Shown here piece after piece: positions 1 to 9,966 of a stretch of 64,000 nt of DNA (positions within the stretch are counted from its first letter, which is position 1; every line of letters starts with the position of its first letter). The notes below the pieces were generated by a model. It did no database searches. It saw only the letters and a list, made by a program, of their open reading frames with translations, and had not been told where the DNA came from. The stretch covers positions 1 through 64,000 of the forward strand of contig NZ_FUXE01000003.1 in the NCBI RefSeq assembly GCF_900167105.1, read 5' to 3'. This DNA comes from Porphyromonas circumdentaria (GTDB lineage: Bacteria; Bacteroidota; Bacteroidia; Bacteroidales; Porphyromonadaceae). The translations under genes were made by a program, and so were the position numbers.

Positions 1-231
1 AAAATTCCCTGAACGAGTACGTGGAATCCGAAGCTCAAAGCTGCATCCATAGCCTCGCCATCGACGAGGACGGAAACCATTGCACTGTTCCCCTTTATGC
101 TCCTCTACAAAAAGAGCACGTTCTTGTTTGGAGAAGGTGTTCAATAACACTCGAATAATCTCGTTAATTCCTGACTCTGATGATAGCATTTCCGAAATAA
201 ATGCCGACTTTTGTGATGCTGTAAGCTCCAT
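1..231 (-). CDS. IS256-type transposase, N-terminal part (cut by window edge)
   Basis: The frame starts at an ATG at 231 and runs off the left edge of the window, giving 77 residues. It reads MELTASQKSAFISEML at the start and later NGFRPRR and FELRIPRTRSGNF. The pattern of a short helical head followed by a basic segment and an 'F-LR-PR-R-G-F' stretch is typical of the N-terminus of IS256/Mutator-family transposases, ahead of the DDE catalytic core, which is not in view. A putative terminal repeat lies about 60-75 bp upstream (290-306), as expected for an IS end. The family call rests on this short segment only. Whether the gene is intact cannot be judged here. Confidence 0.6.
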   Translation of the reverse strand, partial: MELTASQKSAFISEMLSSESGINEIIRVLLNTFSKQERALFVEEHKGEQCNGFRPRRWRGYGCSFELRIPRTRSGNF

Positions 232-289
232 TATTCTTAATTTGTTTTTTGTTGTTACCACAAAGTTAAGAGCTACGGGGCTTACACAC

Positions 290-306
290 TTTTGTAGGAC
301 AGTATC
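290..306. repeat. Putative IS terminal inverted repeat; 17-bp copy 1
   Basis: TTTTGTAGGACAGTATC lies upstream of the partial transposase, so the IS would begin with GATACTGTCCTAC on the minus strand. The same 17 bp recurs exactly at 14805-14821 without any transposase beside it. The position fits an IS end. The other end of the IS is outside the window, so this is inferred. Confidence 0.5.
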
Positions 307-374
307 AAGAGATTCTCAATATAATATGTTGAATATCAGTAATTAGATGACTTTTAAGGGCTGACTAAATAAAA

Positions 375-424
375 AATCCAGTAACCCTTTGGGAGAATAG
401 ATTGTCCCTAAGCTTACTGGATTA
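375..424 (-). terminator. Terminator-like hairpin between the suf operon and the IS
   Basis: AATCCAGTAA (375-384) and TTACTGGATT (414-423) form a 10-bp stem. On the minus strand the stem is followed by TTTTTTA, so it can end minus-strand transcription leaving sufD. It is the second of two such hairpins after sufD. Confidence 0.55.
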
Positions 425-454
425 TAAATATTGTGAGAAGAGAATTACAAAAAA

Positions 455-494
455 ATGAAAAGGATACGGGGCACTCTCAACGGAATAACCCCGT
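455..494 (-). terminator. Terminator hairpin after sufD
   Basis: ACGGGG (466-471) pairs with CCCCGT (489-494). On the minus strand the stem is followed by a T-rich run (ATCCTTTTCATTTTTTT). It lies about 55 nt beyond the sufD stop and is the first likely end of the suf transcript. Confidence 0.55.
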
Positions 495-547
495 GTGCTT
501 ATTTTTTGAAGAGATCTATAAAAACAGACGTCTATCTCAACCGTTGG

Positions 548-1912
548 TTAGAAGCATACCTTGCCACACTTGTTGCAGTGTACCGAGTCTTTTCCATCAA
601 ATCGTGCCGTGATAACATCCACAATAGACTCTCTTAGAGAGGGGAGTTCTACGAGTTGTACCACATCATCTGTAAAGGCTATACTGAGCATTGTGCGAGC
701 TTCCTTTTCTGTAATTCCTCTTTGCCGCAGGTAGAAGAGAGCATCTTCGCTAAGTTGCCCTGTAGTCATACCATGGCTACATTTTACATCGTCGGCATAA
801 ATCTCGAGTTGAGGTTTAGAAAAGACACGTGCCTTGGGAGAAAGAAGTAGATTTCTATTGCTCTGTATTGCATTGGTCTTTTGTGCATCTGTTGCGACAT
901 AAATACGACCTGCAAACGCTCCAACAGAATCATCGTTCATGATATATTTGAACAGCTCATGAGTCTCGCATTCGGGGCGAAGGTGACCTATGTGCGTAAA
1001 GTTATCGATATGCTGTTGCTCTGTACCAATAGCCAATCCAGCTAACGTTAATTTGGCGTTTGTCCCTAAGAAGCGAGTCCAAAAGTTGTTGCGTGTAACC
1101 CCATTGTTAAGGGTTAGAGCATTGATAAGTACATTGCTTTCCTCTTTTTGGCGAAGAATGGTGGTTGTCATCGAATAGGTCTTTTTGCTCGACTCTTCCA
1201 AGTCGTAGAGTTTGAGCACACCTCTCTCGGCAACATCGATTTCAGTTACTTGGTTGATTAGGAAGCGATCTTTATCTAATGTGTGATTACAAATCAAAAC
1301 TTCCAAAGAAGCCCCCTCTTCTACGATCATCATGATGCGTCGGAAGAGCAACATCGGAACATCGGAGCGCACCAGCTGTATCACACGCACTGGGTCAGGT
1401 ACTTTTACTCCTTTGGGTACATAGAAGATAAGCACCTCTTGTACAAACATTGTGTTGAGCGAGACAAGAGCATCTATATCGACCTCGGCATATCGTCCGT
1501 AGATTTTGGCAAGTTGCTCTTTCTTATCAGGATATTGCTCTAAAAATGTACTCAAGTTGCCTATGAATACTTCCTTGGGTAGCAGTTCCAAACCCTTCGA
1601 AAGGGACGGCTCAAAACGTTCGTTGAGTACAGTTATTTGAGTATGAGGCATATTCTCCAACCCACAAGAGAAACCTTTAGCATCTTTGATAGGAAAGTGT
1701 ACATTTTGCACGTTAATTCCGTAGTCAAAGTCGAAAGCCTCTTTAATATCTGTACGTGTATAGTACTCCGAAGAAGTAGTCGGAAAACCGTGCTGTACAA
1801 ACTCTTCACGCGCCAAAGAACGCATCTCGTTGAGGAGAGCAGGGGAGTTATCGTGAATAATCTCCTTATTTTCGTCGTAAAGGTCTAAATATATTTTTTC
1901 TACAGGCTGCAT
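548..1912 (-). CDS. sufD: Fe-S cluster assembly scaffold protein SufD
   Basis: This is the SufD component of the SUF iron-sulfur cluster assembly system, which partners SufB and SufC in the SufBC2D scaffold in the cytosol. The 454-residue protein has the SufBD beta-helix core, with the family-typical C-terminal stretch 'KCSHGMTTGQLSEDALFYLRQRGI' region around residues 375-405. It is the last gene of the minus-strand cvpA-sufB-sufC-sufD run, only 6 nt after sufC, and is followed by two terminator-like hairpins. An odd point is the cysteine-rich tail, VHCNKCGKVCF, at the very C-terminus, which could bind metal. The call is secure; the function of the tail is unknown. Confidence 0.96.
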   Translation of the reverse strand: MQPVEKIYLDLYDENKEIIHDNSPALLNEMRSLAREEFVQHGFPTTSSEYYTRTDIKEAFDFDYGINVQNVHFPIKDAKGFSCGLENMPHTQITVLNERFEPSLSKGLELLPKEVFIGNLSTFLEQYPDKKEQLAKIYGRYAEVDIDALVSLNTMFVQEVLIFYVPKGVKVPDPVRVIQLVRSDVPMLLFRRIMMIVEEGASLEVLICNHTLDKDRFLINQVTEIDVAERGVLKLYDLEESSKKTYSMTTTILRQKEESNVLINALTLNNGVTRNNFWTRFLGTNAKLTLAGLAIGTEQQHIDNFTHIGHLRPECETHELFKYIMNDDSVGAFAGRIYVATDAQKTNAIQSNRNLLLSPKARVFSKPQLEIYADDVKCSHGMTTGQLSEDALFYLRQRGITEKEARTMLSIAFTDDVVQLVELPSLRESIVDVITARFDGKDSVHCNKCGKVCF

Positions 1913-1918
1913 AGTAGG

Positions 1919-2680
1919 TTATTTATTGGCTTCTTTGATCCAATCATACCCACGCTCTTCCAAATCGAGAGCCAGTTCGGGACCACCGCTCTTCACGATG
2001 CGTCCTTGATAAAGCACGTGAACAAAGTGGGGTTTAATATACTCTAATAGCCTTTGGTAGTGGGTGATAACAATAGAGCTTGTGGTCGGGGATTGCAATT
2101 GGTTTACACCCTCTGCCACGATGCGTAGTGCGTCGATGTCTAAGCCGCTATCCGTTTCGTCGAGGATAGAGAGACGAGGCTCTAACATAGCCATTTGGAA
2201 GATTTCGTTACGCTTCTTTTCTCCCCCAGAGAAGCCTTCGTTAACGGAGCGGCTGGCTAATTTGGAGTCCAACTGCACCACGTTGCGCTTCTCGGTCATT
2301 AGTTTGAGGAATTCTGCCGCAGGCATAGGAGGAAGTCCCTCGAACTTACGTCGCTCGTTGATGGCTGCACGCATAAAGTTGGCCATGCTTACCCCTGGTA
2401 TCTCCACGGGGTACTGAAAACTCAAAAACAAACCTCTATGGGCACGCTCCTCGGGAGAGAGTTCTAAGATATTTTCTCCTCTGAATATCGCTTCTCCCTC
2501 TGTTACCTCAAAAGCGGGATGCCCTACCAGTACAGAAGACAACGTACTTTTTCCACTTCCGTTAGGCCCCATTATCGCATGGATTTCGCCTTCGTTGACA
2601 GAGAGATTTATACCTCTTAAAATCTCTTTACCATTTACAGAGGCATGAAGATTGTTTATTTCTAAAAGCTTTTTGCTCAT
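1919..2680 (-). CDS. sufC: Fe-S cluster assembly ATPase SufC
   Basis: This ABC-type ATPase energises the SufBCD scaffold. It has 253 residues, the usual length. The Walker A motif GPNGSGKST is at residues 38-46, the signature SGGEKKRNE at 151-159 and the Walker B region [12 protein letters not shown] at 170-181. SufC-type ATPases have this KKRNE signature and are not membrane transporters. It sits between sufB and sufD in the same operon, with 39 nt to sufB. Cytosolic. Confidence 0.97.
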   Translation of the reverse strand: MSKKLLEINNLHASVNGKEILRGINLSVNEGEIHAIMGPNGSGKSTLSSVLVGHPAFEVTEGEAIFRGENILELSPEERAHRGLFLSFQYPVEIPGVSMANFMRAAINERRKFEGLPPMPAAEFLKLMTEKRNVVQLDSKLASRSVNEGFSGGEKKRNEIFQMAMLEPRLSILDETDSGLDIDALRIVAEGVNQLQSPTTSSIVITHYQRLLEYIKPHFVHVLYQGRIVKSGGPELALDLEERGYDWIKEANK

Positions 2681-2719
2681 ATAATCTTTTCGGTGTAGTA
2701 GTTATGTTTATAATGATGC

Positions 2720-4195
2720 CTATCCAACAGATCCCTCCAAGGTTACTGTTAGTAGTTTTTGTGCTTCTACAGCAAACTCCATGGGGAGCTTATTCATTAC
2801 TTCGCGGGCATACCCGTTTACGATTAAGCCCACAGCCTCTTCTGTGGAGATACCCCTTTGTTGACAGTAGAACAATTGGTCTTCATTGATTTTTGAAGTC
2901 GTAGCTTCGTGCTCAATAATGGCTGTGTCGTTCATAACCTCTGCATAAGGAAACGTGTGTGCTCCGCAATGATTACTCAACAAAAGACTGTCGCATTGAG
3001 AGTGATTTCTACTATTTTCTGCTGTTGGCGATATTTTTACCAAGCCTCTGTAACTGTTATGACTTGAGCCTGCCGATATACCCTTGGAAACAATGGTACT
3101 ACGAGTATTTTTGCCCACATGTATCATCTTGGTTCCAGTGTCTGCTTGTTGGTAATTATTTGTCACGGCAACCGAATAGAACTCTCCGATGGAATTGTCC
3201 CCGACAAGTAAACAACTGGGGTATTTCCATGTTATTGCAGAACCTGTTTCTACCTGCGTCCACGAGATTTTGGAGAAGTCTCCACGACAGAGTCCACGTT
3301 TCGTTACAAAGTTGTATATACCACCTTTACCGTTTTTATCGCCAGGGTACCAGTTTTGTACCGTGGAGTATTTAACTTCGGCTCTCGTTTCTGCAATAAT
3401 CTCCACAATAGCCGCGTGAAGTTGGTTCTCGTCTCGCATGGGAGCAGTACAGCCTTCGAGGTAACTTACATAGGCATCTTCATCTGCCACTATGAGAGTA
3501 CGCTCAAATTGCCCCGTATTGCGTGCATTGATTCTAAAGTAGGTAGATAGCTCCATAGGACAACGTATGCCCTTAGGGATATAAGCAAAAGAACCGTCGC
3601 TGAAAACTGCGGAGTTCAGAGCTGCAAAATAATTATCTCTGTAGCTAACTACTTTGCCGAGATACTTCTTTACTAAATCGGGATGCTCCTTTACAGCTTC
3701 GCTAAAAGAGCAAAAGATGATGCCTAAATCTGCCAGTTTTTCTCGGAAAGTGGTCTTAACAGATACACTATCCATAACGGCATCCACAGCCATGTTGCCC
3801 GCTAAAGCTTGACGCTCATGAAGAGGAATCCCCAATTTGTTAAACGTCTCCAGCAACTCTGGGTCTATTTCATCGGAAGATTGTGGCGATACTTTTTGTT
3901 TGGGAGCAGCGTAATAAATAATATCTTGGTAATCGATGGGGGGAATATACAGATGCGCCCATTTGGGTTGTTTCATTGTAAGCCAGTGACGATAGGCTTT
4001 CAATCGAAACTCCAGAAGCCACTCTGGTTCTCCCTTTTTTTCAGAGATTAAGCGAATGGTTGCTTCGTTCAATCCCCGACCGATAGTATCGGTATGGATG
4101 TCAGTTACAAAACCGTATTTATAATCTCCCTGAGTTACCTCTTGCAAGATATCATCTTGTTCTGTTGGTAAGGGAGGTGTATTGTTTGTTTCCAT
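2720..4195 (-). CDS. sufB: Fe-S cluster assembly scaffold protein SufB
   Basis: SufB is the main scaffold on which Fe-S clusters are built from sulfur delivered by SufS/SufE. The protein has 491 residues. Visible family features are the '[16 protein letters not shown]' segment about residue 210, 'YLEGCTAP' about 250, and the C-terminal '[20 protein letters not shown]' region where the conserved Glu and Cys lie. The start METNNTPP overlaps the end of the upstream cvpA gene by 44 nt, so translation of the two may be coupled. sufE lies far away at 54.3 kb, and no sufS is in the window. Confidence 0.97.
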   Translation of the reverse strand: METNNTPPLPTEQDDILQEVTQGDYKYGFVTDIHTDTIGRGLNEATIRLISEKKGEPEWLLEFRLKAYRHWLTMKQPKWAHLYIPPIDYQDIIYYAAPKQKVSPQSSDEIDPELLETFNKLGIPLHERQALAGNMAVDAVMDSVSVKTTFREKLADLGIIFCSFSEAVKEHPDLVKKYLGKVVSYRDNYFAALNSAVFSDGSFAYIPKGIRCPMELSTYFRINARNTGQFERTLIVADEDAYVSYLEGCTAPMRDENQLHAAIVEIIAETRAEVKYSTVQNWYPGDKNGKGGIYNFVTKRGLCRGDFSKISWTQVETGSAITWKYPSCLLVGDNSIGEFYSVAVTNNYQQADTGTKMIHVGKNTRSTIVSKGISAGSSHNSYRGLVKISPTAENSRNHSQCDSLLLSNHCGAHTFPYAEVMNDTAIIEHEATTSKINEDQLFYCQQRGISTEEAVGLIVNGYAREVMNKLPMEFAVEAQKLLTVTLEGSVG

Positions 4196-4745
4196 TTATA
4201 GCGTTGTCAGTATTCTTTTCTATTAGCTCTCTTTCTTTTTCTAACAAATAAGGTGCTATAAAAGTTGGCACAACCTTCTTTATTGGGTAGTAAAAGCGAG
4301 ATTCTTGCCGTATATCTATTTGTTCTTTTTCTGTTTTTCCCTTTTGAAAAGGCGTAAAACTTGGGAAAACAATACTGTCTATGAATAAAAAGATATAACT
4401 CAAGATCGTAATAGGAATAATAAAGCCCAAAAAAGCACCTCCTAAGCGATTGAAGATAGCCAGTGGTGTATGAGAAACAGATTTACTTATCAGACGACCT
4501 AACCAACTAACAAGCACAAGTATGACAATGAAAGAGAGAGCCATGCCGATGGTATGTGCCATTTTGGGAGAGACATCCAATAGATGTATAAGTTTATTCT
4601 CTAAGAAAGGGGTCAAGTGCCCCGAAGCGAAGATGGCAATGTATATCCCTACGAAGAAGAATAATTGTTTGATTAGACCTTCTCTTAATCCTTTGATGAC
4701 AGATAGCCCAACAATGATTAGTATTATAATATCTATCCAATTCAT
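4152..4745 (-). CDS. CvpA family inner-membrane protein
   Basis: This 197-residue protein belongs to the CvpA family, named for colicin V production; the molecular role in Bacteroidales is not known. It starts [23 protein letters not shown], the typical first membrane helix with the conserved glycine-rich turn. Further membrane helices lie about residues 30-45, 65-85 and 100-125, followed by a charged cytosolic tail. It is the first gene of the suf run and its last 14 codons overlap sufB in another frame. Such an overlap suggests co-transcription. The family call is good and the function is open. Confidence 0.85.
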   Translation of the reverse strand: MNWIDIIILIIVGLSVIKGLREGLIKQLFFFVGIYIAIFASGHLTPFLENKLIHLLDVSPKMAHTIGMALSFIVILVLVSWLGRLISKSVSHTPLAIFNRLGGAFLGFIIPITILSYIFLFIDSIVFPSFTPFQKGKTEKEQIDIRQESRFYYPIKKVVPTFIAPYLLEKERELIEKNTDNAINGNKQYTSLTNRTR

Positions 4746-4756
4746 AGGTAAGTAAA

Positions 4757-4801
4757 GGCTACTGAATAGACCCTATATAAAAGAGGAACTACTCAATAGC
4801 C
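4757..4801. repeat. Inverted repeat between infB and cvpA
   Basis: GGCTACTGAATAG (4757-4769) and CTACTCAATAGCC (4789-4801) match over 11 of 13 positions as an inverted repeat. It lies in the 100-nt space after infB and before cvpA, both on the minus strand. There is no long T run after it, so it may be a weak terminator, a processing hairpin or an operator. Confidence 0.4.
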
Positions 4802-4845
4802 TGTTTCTGTGGTTGTTTTTCTTTTATAGACAAAGATTGAGAGCG

Positions 4846-7692
4846 TTAAAGCTTCTTTTTGATTTCTATTTCTTGGTATGCCTCTATTAAGTCGCCCTCT
4901 TTAATGTCATTGAAGCCTTTCAAGTTGAGACCGCAATCAAGCCCCATTGCTACTTCTTTCACATCGTCTTTAAATCGTTTGAGAGACTCTAAGGCTCCAG
5001 TATGGATTACGATACCGTCACGTATGACGCGAACTTTATCTGTTCTATGTATCTTGCCCTCTTTCACCATACAACCTGCAATGGTACCCACTTTTCCAAT
5101 TGTAAAGGTCTGTTGGATCTCCAATAGAGCAGTAACTTGTTCCTTGATTTCTGGCGATAGCATACCCTCCATGGCACTACGTACGTCCTCTATAGCATCG
5201 TAGATGATAGAGTAGGAGCGGATCTCTACTCCAGCTTGTTCTGCACTCTTGCGAGCTACGGCACTTGGGCGCACTTGGAAGCCGATAATAATAGCTTGAG
5301 ATGCTTCTGCCAATACAACGTCAGACTCTGATATTTGTCCTACGCCTTTGTGTATTACTCTCACAACAATTTCTTCGGTAGAAAGACCGATAAGTGTATC
5401 TGAAAGTGCCTCAACAGATCCGTCCACGTCTCCCTTAATAATAAGGTTCAACTCTTGGAAGTTACCGATAGCAATACGGCGACCGATATCGTCCAGTGTA
5501 AGCATTTTTTGGGTACGTAGACCTTGCTCACGCTCCAACTGTGTGCGCTTGTTGGCAATATCTCGAGCTTCGTGTTCTGTTTCTAATACATTGAAGGTAT
5601 CACCTGCCGATGGAGCTCCATTGAACCCTAAAATAGTAGCAGGAACGGAGGGGCCAGCCTCCTTAAGAGGTTGGTTGCGTTCATTGGTCATAGCTTTGAC
5701 ACGACCGTAGTACTTCCCTGCCAAAATGACATCTCCAACTTTCAATGTCCCATTTTGTACCAAGATGTTAGAAACATAACCACGTCCTTTATCCAGTGAA
5801 GACTCTATGATTAGTCCTGAAGCTCTGCGCTTGGGGTTTGCCTTGAGTTCCAGTAGATCGGCTTCTAAAAGAACCTTTTCGAGAAGTTCATTTACTCCGA
5901 TTCCCTTTTTGGCAGATATCTCTTGGCATTGATATTTACCGCCCCAGTCCTCGACCAAATAGTTCATAGCGGCAAGCTGCTCTCTAATTTTGGCGGGGTC
6001 AGCTCCTGCTACATCAATCTTGTTGAATGCAAATACCATAGGTACGCCTGCAGCAGTCGCGTGGTTGATAGCCTCCACAGTCTGGGGCATCACCTTATCG
6101 TCACTGGCGATGATAATAATTGCAATGTCTGTTGCTTTAGCTCCACGGGCGCGCATTGCGGTAAAGGCTTCGTGACCTGGAGTGTCAAGGAATGTGATGT
6201 GACGTCCAGAAGGAAGTTTCACATTGTAAGAACCAATGTGCTGGGTGATACCTCCTGCTTCACCAGCAATTACATTGGTTTTACGAATGTTGTCGAGAAG
6301 AGAGGTTTTACCATGGTCTACGTGCCCCATGACCGTAACAATAGGAGCGCGTTCCACGAGATCTTCTTCTTTGTCTTCTTCGGTGCTTTCCTGTATAGCT
6401 GCAACAACGTCTGTACTAACGAACTCTGTTTCGAAGCCAAACTCCTCGGCAACCAGCTTTATAGTCTCTGCATCTAAGCGCATATTGATGGAGACCATCA
6501 TGTCTATGCTCATACATGTAGCGATGACTTCGTTTACTGGGATATTCATCATGTTTGCCAAGTCGCTCACTGTAACGTATTCGGTGAGCTTCAAGATGCG
6601 GCTTTCGCGTTCGTCTGCTTCGAATGCATCTTCCGCGGCTTGTCTTGCAGCATCACGTCTATCCTTTCTAAAGCGAGCTTTCTTCTCGAAAACGGTCTTT
6701 TTACCTTGTAGGCGAGCTAAGGTTTCTTTTACCTGCTTCTGTACATCCTCCTCTGTAATCTCAGGTTTAGGAGGTGCTACATTACGGTTGTTTTTCTTTT
6801 TGCCCTTGCCTTCTCCGGGAGCATGTTGTTGCTTACCCGCATTAGCTTTAGAAGCATTTTGATTTTGACCTCTTTTTCCTGCTACTGGGTCGATCCCTTT
6901 GGCTGCTTCTGATTTAATATCTACGGCTTGAGAACCGATACGTTTGCGGCGTTTGTTCTTGCTATTGGCGTTTTCTGTCTTTTTGGGAGGATTTATACTA
7001 TCTAAGTCAATCTTGCTAACGACAGTGAGTTGAATAGCTTTGGGAGTAGAAGGGCGATAAACTTCTTGTTGTTGGTCATTAGAACTACTTTCTGTAGCGG
7101 GCAAAACATCTACAGAAGTCTCCTCTTTAGCTATAGGCTCTTGCTCTTTCGCAGCAACTTGCTTTTCTGTGGGTACGGGGGCTATTGGAGCTTTTTCCGC
7201 ACTTTTTTCTGGAGCGACTTTATCCTCTTTCTTTTTAGGATTTGAGGAGGTGGTAGTTGTGCTCGTTGCTTTCTTTTCTTTCTTGTCAGAGCTCTTTGCC
7301 GTTTTGGGCTGCTGAGTTTGAGAAAGATCTATACGACCACGTACTTCTACCTTAGAAACAGTTTTAACTTCTTCGGTTTTTTCCTCTTTAACAGCAACGG
7401 GCACCTCTTTTTTCTCTCCCATAACTTCTAACTCCTTGGGAGCTACTACTTCTTTCTTTTTCTCGGGAGAGGGAGTGGGTGGAGTAACTGCTACTTCTAA
7501 TTTCTTTTTGAACTCTTCTACAGACTCGTTAGGCGAGAATCCTTTTAGAACGATTGCCAGAGTCTTGTCATCTACAGGAGCATTGGGAGAGGGAACCTCT
7601 ATCTCTTTTTCCTTTAGATAATCTTTCAGGGTATTAACCCCAACGTTTAATTTTTTTGCCAATTCAATGTATTTTATCGCCTTTGCCGCCAT
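4846..7692 (-). CDS. infB: Translation initiation factor IF-2
   Basis: IF-2 is the GTPase that brings initiator tRNA to the 30S subunit. The 948-residue protein starts with an IF2_N helical domain ([17 protein letters not shown]), followed by a long Lys/Glu/Pro-rich linker to about residue 360, which is of low complexity and varies between species. A second IF2_N-like segment follows, then the G domain with G1 GHVDHGKT, G3 DTPGHEAF and G4 NKID, and domains II to IV. It is downstream of nusA on the same strand (85 nt), the standard nusA-infB order. Length and domains are complete. Confidence 0.98.
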   Translation of the reverse strand: MAAKAIKYIELAKKLNVGVNTLKDYLKEKEIEVPSPNAPVDDKTLAIVLKGFSPNESVEEFKKKLEVAVTPPTPSPEKKKEVVAPKELEVMGEKKEVPVAVKEEKTEEVKTVSKVEVRGRIDLSQTQQPKTAKSSDKKEKKATSTTTTSSNPKKKEDKVAPEKSAEKAPIAPVPTEKQVAAKEQEPIAKEETSVDVLPATESSSNDQQQEVYRPSTPKAIQLTVVSKIDLDSINPPKKTENANSKNKRRKRIGSQAVDIKSEAAKGIDPVAGKRGQNQNASKANAGKQQHAPGEGKGKKKNNRNVAPPKPEITEEDVQKQVKETLARLQGKKTVFEKKARFRKDRRDAARQAAEDAFEADERESRILKLTEYVTVSDLANMMNIPVNEVIATCMSIDMMVSINMRLDAETIKLVAEEFGFETEFVSTDVVAAIQESTEEDKEEDLVERAPIVTVMGHVDHGKTSLLDNIRKTNVIAGEAGGITQHIGSYNVKLPSGRHITFLDTPGHEAFTAMRARGAKATDIAIIIIASDDKVMPQTVEAINHATAAGVPMVFAFNKIDVAGADPAKIREQLAAMNYLVEDWGGKYQCQEISAKKGIGVNELLEKVLLEADLLELKANPKRRASGLIIESSLDKGRGYVSNILVQNGTLKVGDVILAGKYYGRVKAMTNERNQPLKEAGPSVPATILGFNGAPSAGDTFNVLETEHEARDIANKRTQLEREQGLRTQKMLTLDDIGRRIAIGNFQELNLIIKGDVDGSVEALSDTLIGLSTEEIVVRVIHKGVGQISESDVVLAEASQAIIIGFQVRPSAVARKSAEQAGVEIRSYSIIYDAIEDVRSAMEGMLSPEIKEQVTALLEIQQTFTIGKVGTIAGCMVKEGKIHRTDKVRVIRDGIVIHTGALESLKRFKDDVKEVAMGLDCGLNLKGFNDIKEGDLIEAYQEIEIKKKL

Positions 7693-7777
7693 ACTTGTTA
7701 TTTATAATCCTTCTTTTATAGCCAATGTTTATTTGTAAAAAGGTCGTACTGTCGTTTTTACTTTAGGTCAGAGAGCC

Positions 7778-9130
7778 TTATTGCTCTTCTCCCTTTTCGG
7801 TTTCAGTTTCCTCTTGAGTGCTCTCTGTAGCGTGTGAGGCTTCTGTTTTATATCCTATTTCGTGGAGTTCATCTTGCTCAAACTCTTCCGCCAATATGGA
7901 TAGCACAGAGTCGACAGTTGCTTCTTCCAAATCGGTTTTACTGATCAGTTCCGATCTTGGAGTAGACAAGACAGTCTTTGCAGTAATCCAGCCTGCGTTC
8001 TTAAAGGCCTCTAATACCCAGTCTTCGATTTCGTCGTTAAACTCATCCAAGTAGATATCTTCTTCGCTTGCCTCTTCAATGTCACGGAATACTTCTATCT
8101 GATACCCAGTCAACACAGAGGCCAATTTGATATTTGAAGCATTTTTCCCGATAGCCATAGGCACCTCTTCGGGACGAAGATATACCTCGGCTTTGGAACC
8201 CTCTGGAATGATATCTATAGAGGTAACTTTAGCGGGGCTGAGTGCACGCTGAATAAACAGTACTGTATTGGTTGTATAGGTAGTAACGTCTATGTTCTCT
8301 CCCTTTAATTCTCTAACGATACTGCGTATGCGACTACCATTCATACCAACGCATGCTCCCACGGGGTCGATACGGTCATCATAAGATTCGACCGCCATTT
8401 TGGCGCGCTCTCCTGGGATGCGAGCTACTCTCTTTATAGTAATCAGACCATCTGCAATCTCTGGGACGTTAAGTTCAAAGAGGCGTTTAAGGAAGTTATC
8501 GCTCGTACGAGACACATAGATTTTTACTTGGTTATTAACCATCTCTACACGGTCTATAACAGCCTGTACTGTGTCTCCTTTGTGAAAATAATCTCCAGGG
8601 ATTTGTTCCGACTTGGGGAGTAAGAGTTCGTTCCCTTCGTCATCTACAAGCAATGTCTCACGTTTCCATACCTGATAAACTTCGGCAGATATAAGGTGCC
8701 CTGTTTTTTCAAGAAACTTGTTATAGAGGGTCTCTTTTTCCAACTCCTTAAGTTTGCTGGAAACAATCTGTCCTAAGTTCAGAATAGCTCTACGCCCGAA
8801 AGAGAGGAAGTCAATCTCTTCGTTGATTTCATCTCCTAAATCTGCATATTGATCCCGTTCTTTTGCTTGAGTTAGCCCAATCTCCAAAGCCGGATTCGTA
8901 ACCATACCGTCCTCGACGATACGCAGAGCCCTCCAAATCTCCAAGTCTCCTGTATCTTCATTTACAATGACTGTGAAGTTTTCAGAGGTTCCAAACATTT
9001 TAGCTAACACACTCATAAAAGAATCTGTCAGTACACTTACCAGAGTAGCCTTGTCTATGTTTTTAAGTTCCTTAAACTCTGCAAGTGTTTCTGCCATCCG
9101 TAGCGGCGACTTTGATTGTTTCTGGGCCAT
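7778..9130 (-). CDS. nusA: Transcription termination/antitermination factor NusA
   Basis: NusA binds RNA polymerase and nascent RNA to control pausing, termination and antitermination. The 450-residue protein has the N-terminal RNAP-binding domain (residues about 1-135), an S1 domain ('GDTVQAVIDRVEMVNNQVKI' region about 180-210), and two KH domains (with 'GACVGMNGSRI' and 'PMAIGKNASNIKLA' near 260 and 330). The C-terminus is acidic and lacks the extra repeats of E. coli NusA. It lies between rimP and infB on the same strand. NusA may regulate its own operon through the leader before rimP, as it does in enterobacteria; that is inference here. Confidence 0.97.
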   Translation of the reverse strand: MAQKQSKSPLRMAETLAEFKELKNIDKATLVSVLTDSFMSVLAKMFGTSENFTVIVNEDTGDLEIWRALRIVEDGMVTNPALEIGLTQAKERDQYADLGDEINEEIDFLSFGRRAILNLGQIVSSKLKELEKETLYNKFLEKTGHLISAEVYQVWKRETLLVDDEGNELLLPKSEQIPGDYFHKGDTVQAVIDRVEMVNNQVKIYVSRTSDNFLKRLFELNVPEIADGLITIKRVARIPGERAKMAVESYDDRIDPVGACVGMNGSRIRSIVRELKGENIDVTTYTTNTVLFIQRALSPAKVTSIDIIPEGSKAEVYLRPEEVPMAIGKNASNIKLASVLTGYQIEVFRDIEEASEEDIYLDEFNDEIEDWVLEAFKNAGWITAKTVLSTPRSELISKTDLEEATVDSVLSILAEEFEQDELHEIGYKTEASHATESTQEETETEKGEEQ

Positions 9131-9179
9131 AATTAATGTTCTATGTATAGCGGGTATATGTTTTTAGTTACACTGTTAT

Positions 9180-9647
9180 TTATTCAAACCTATATGTGGT
9201 AGACTTTACTTCTTCGTACAAAAAAGTGTGCTCTACCTCTTCATAGTGGCGTTTGCGATGTCTTCCGTCGGGAGATTTTACCAGTTCGGAACATACGATA
9301 GAAAAAGATTGGTCATCAGACGATTTTAATACTCCGTCAAATTTGTTCCCCTCTTTTGTTATCACTCGTACGGGATTACCTATATGTTTTTGATACTGCC
9401 TTAGGTGGGCAAAAGGAGTGGTTAGACAAGCAGAGCCTACTTCGAGAGAATAGTCCGTTTCGTCTCTGTTGAAACACTTCTCAAAACCCTTGCTTATAGC
9501 TATACATCGCTCTATAGAGATTCCTTTTTCTCCATCGACAACTACATCGATATCATTAGAGTGAGAGAGAGAAATCTTTACGATAAACTCTTCAGGGGTA
9601 AGAAGTTCCTGAATACATTGCTCTATTTTAAGTATGTCTAAACTCAT
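9180..9647 (-). CDS. rimP: Ribosome maturation factor RimP
   Basis: RimP assists assembly of the 30S subunit. The 155-residue protein shows the family pattern: an N-terminal alpha/beta domain with 'VDGEKGISIERCIAISKGFE' and 'YSLEVGSACLTTPF' (the equivalent of the canonical 'LEVSSPGLDRPL'), followed by a C-terminal SH3-like domain with 'GNPVRVITKEG' and 'FDGVLKSSDD'. It is the first gene of rimP-nusA-infB, preceded by a 140-nt leader with hairpins and a promoter-like box at 9797-9804. Confidence 0.93.
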   Translation of the reverse strand: MSLDILKIEQCIQELLTPEEFIVKISLSHSNDIDVVVDGEKGISIERCIAISKGFEKCFNRDETDYSLEVGSACLTTPFAHLRQYQKHIGNPVRVITKEGNKFDGVLKSSDDQSFSIVCSELVKSPDGRHRKRHYEEVEHTFLYEEVKSTTYRFE

Positions 9648-9703
9648 CCTGTTTACTAATAATAGGTGTGGCGTTTTTTCGGATATCTATTGGGATATCT
9701 CAT

Positions 9704-9743
9704 ATAATAAAAAAGAGGAACCCGCTTTACGCATGGTTGCCTC
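9704..9743 (-). promoter_or_regulatory. Terminator-like hairpin in the rimP leader (possible attenuator)
   Basis: Read on the minus strand, GAGGCAACC (9743-9735) can pair with the GGGTTCCTC segment (9723-9715), and the stem is followed at once by TTTTTTATTAT. This has the form of an intrinsic terminator, but it lies inside the leader 57-96 nt before the rimP start, not after a gene. A second hairpin lies just upstream. The layout suggests premature termination control of rimP-nusA-infB. There is no direct evidence for the ligand or factor. Confidence 0.5.
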
Positions 9744-9766
9744 TACCCACGTACCGTATGTGATTG

Positions 9767-9784
9767 GGAATTAGTGTAAATTCC
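9767..9784 (-). promoter_or_regulatory. Upstream hairpin of the rimP leader
   Basis: GGAATT (9767-9772) and AATTCC (9779-9784) form a small perfect stem with a 6-nt loop near the 5' end of the presumed rimP-nusA-infB leader. It lies just upstream of the terminator-like hairpin and could be part of an alternative fold. Confidence 0.4.
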
Positions 9785-9796
9785 ACCGGCGCAGGA

Positions 9797-9804
9797 CAAA
9801 GGTA
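9797..9804 (-). promoter_or_regulatory. Promoter -7 box (TACCTTTG) for rimP-nusA-infB
   Basis: On the minus strand the sequence reads TACCTTTG, matching the Bacteroidetes -7 consensus TAnnTTTG. A transcript starting a few bases downstream would have a leader of about 140 nt before rimP. No clear -33 box was seen. Confidence 0.55.
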
Positions 9805-9966
9805 TAACAAAATAATGTAATAAAGTAATAACCGATAACGATTTTTGTTTTTAGTGCCTCTTTTTCATCTTCCTTCAGCCCCCTTTGTGCGGCCTTTTGT
9901 ATCCTGTTTGTGATAGTTTCTTGTCTGAAAAGGAGTTAGAAAAACTTTTTTCAATCTATAGGATAA

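Noticed and set aside
9735-9800. Cobalamin-riboswitch-like core on the plus strand (GGGAATTAGTGTAAATTCC)
   Set aside because: It resembles the conserved core only partly. The rest of the riboswitch, including the downstream conserved stretch, is missing, and the next plus-strand gene is over 600 nt away and is not vitamin B12-related. The sequence is better explained as the minus-strand rimP leader.
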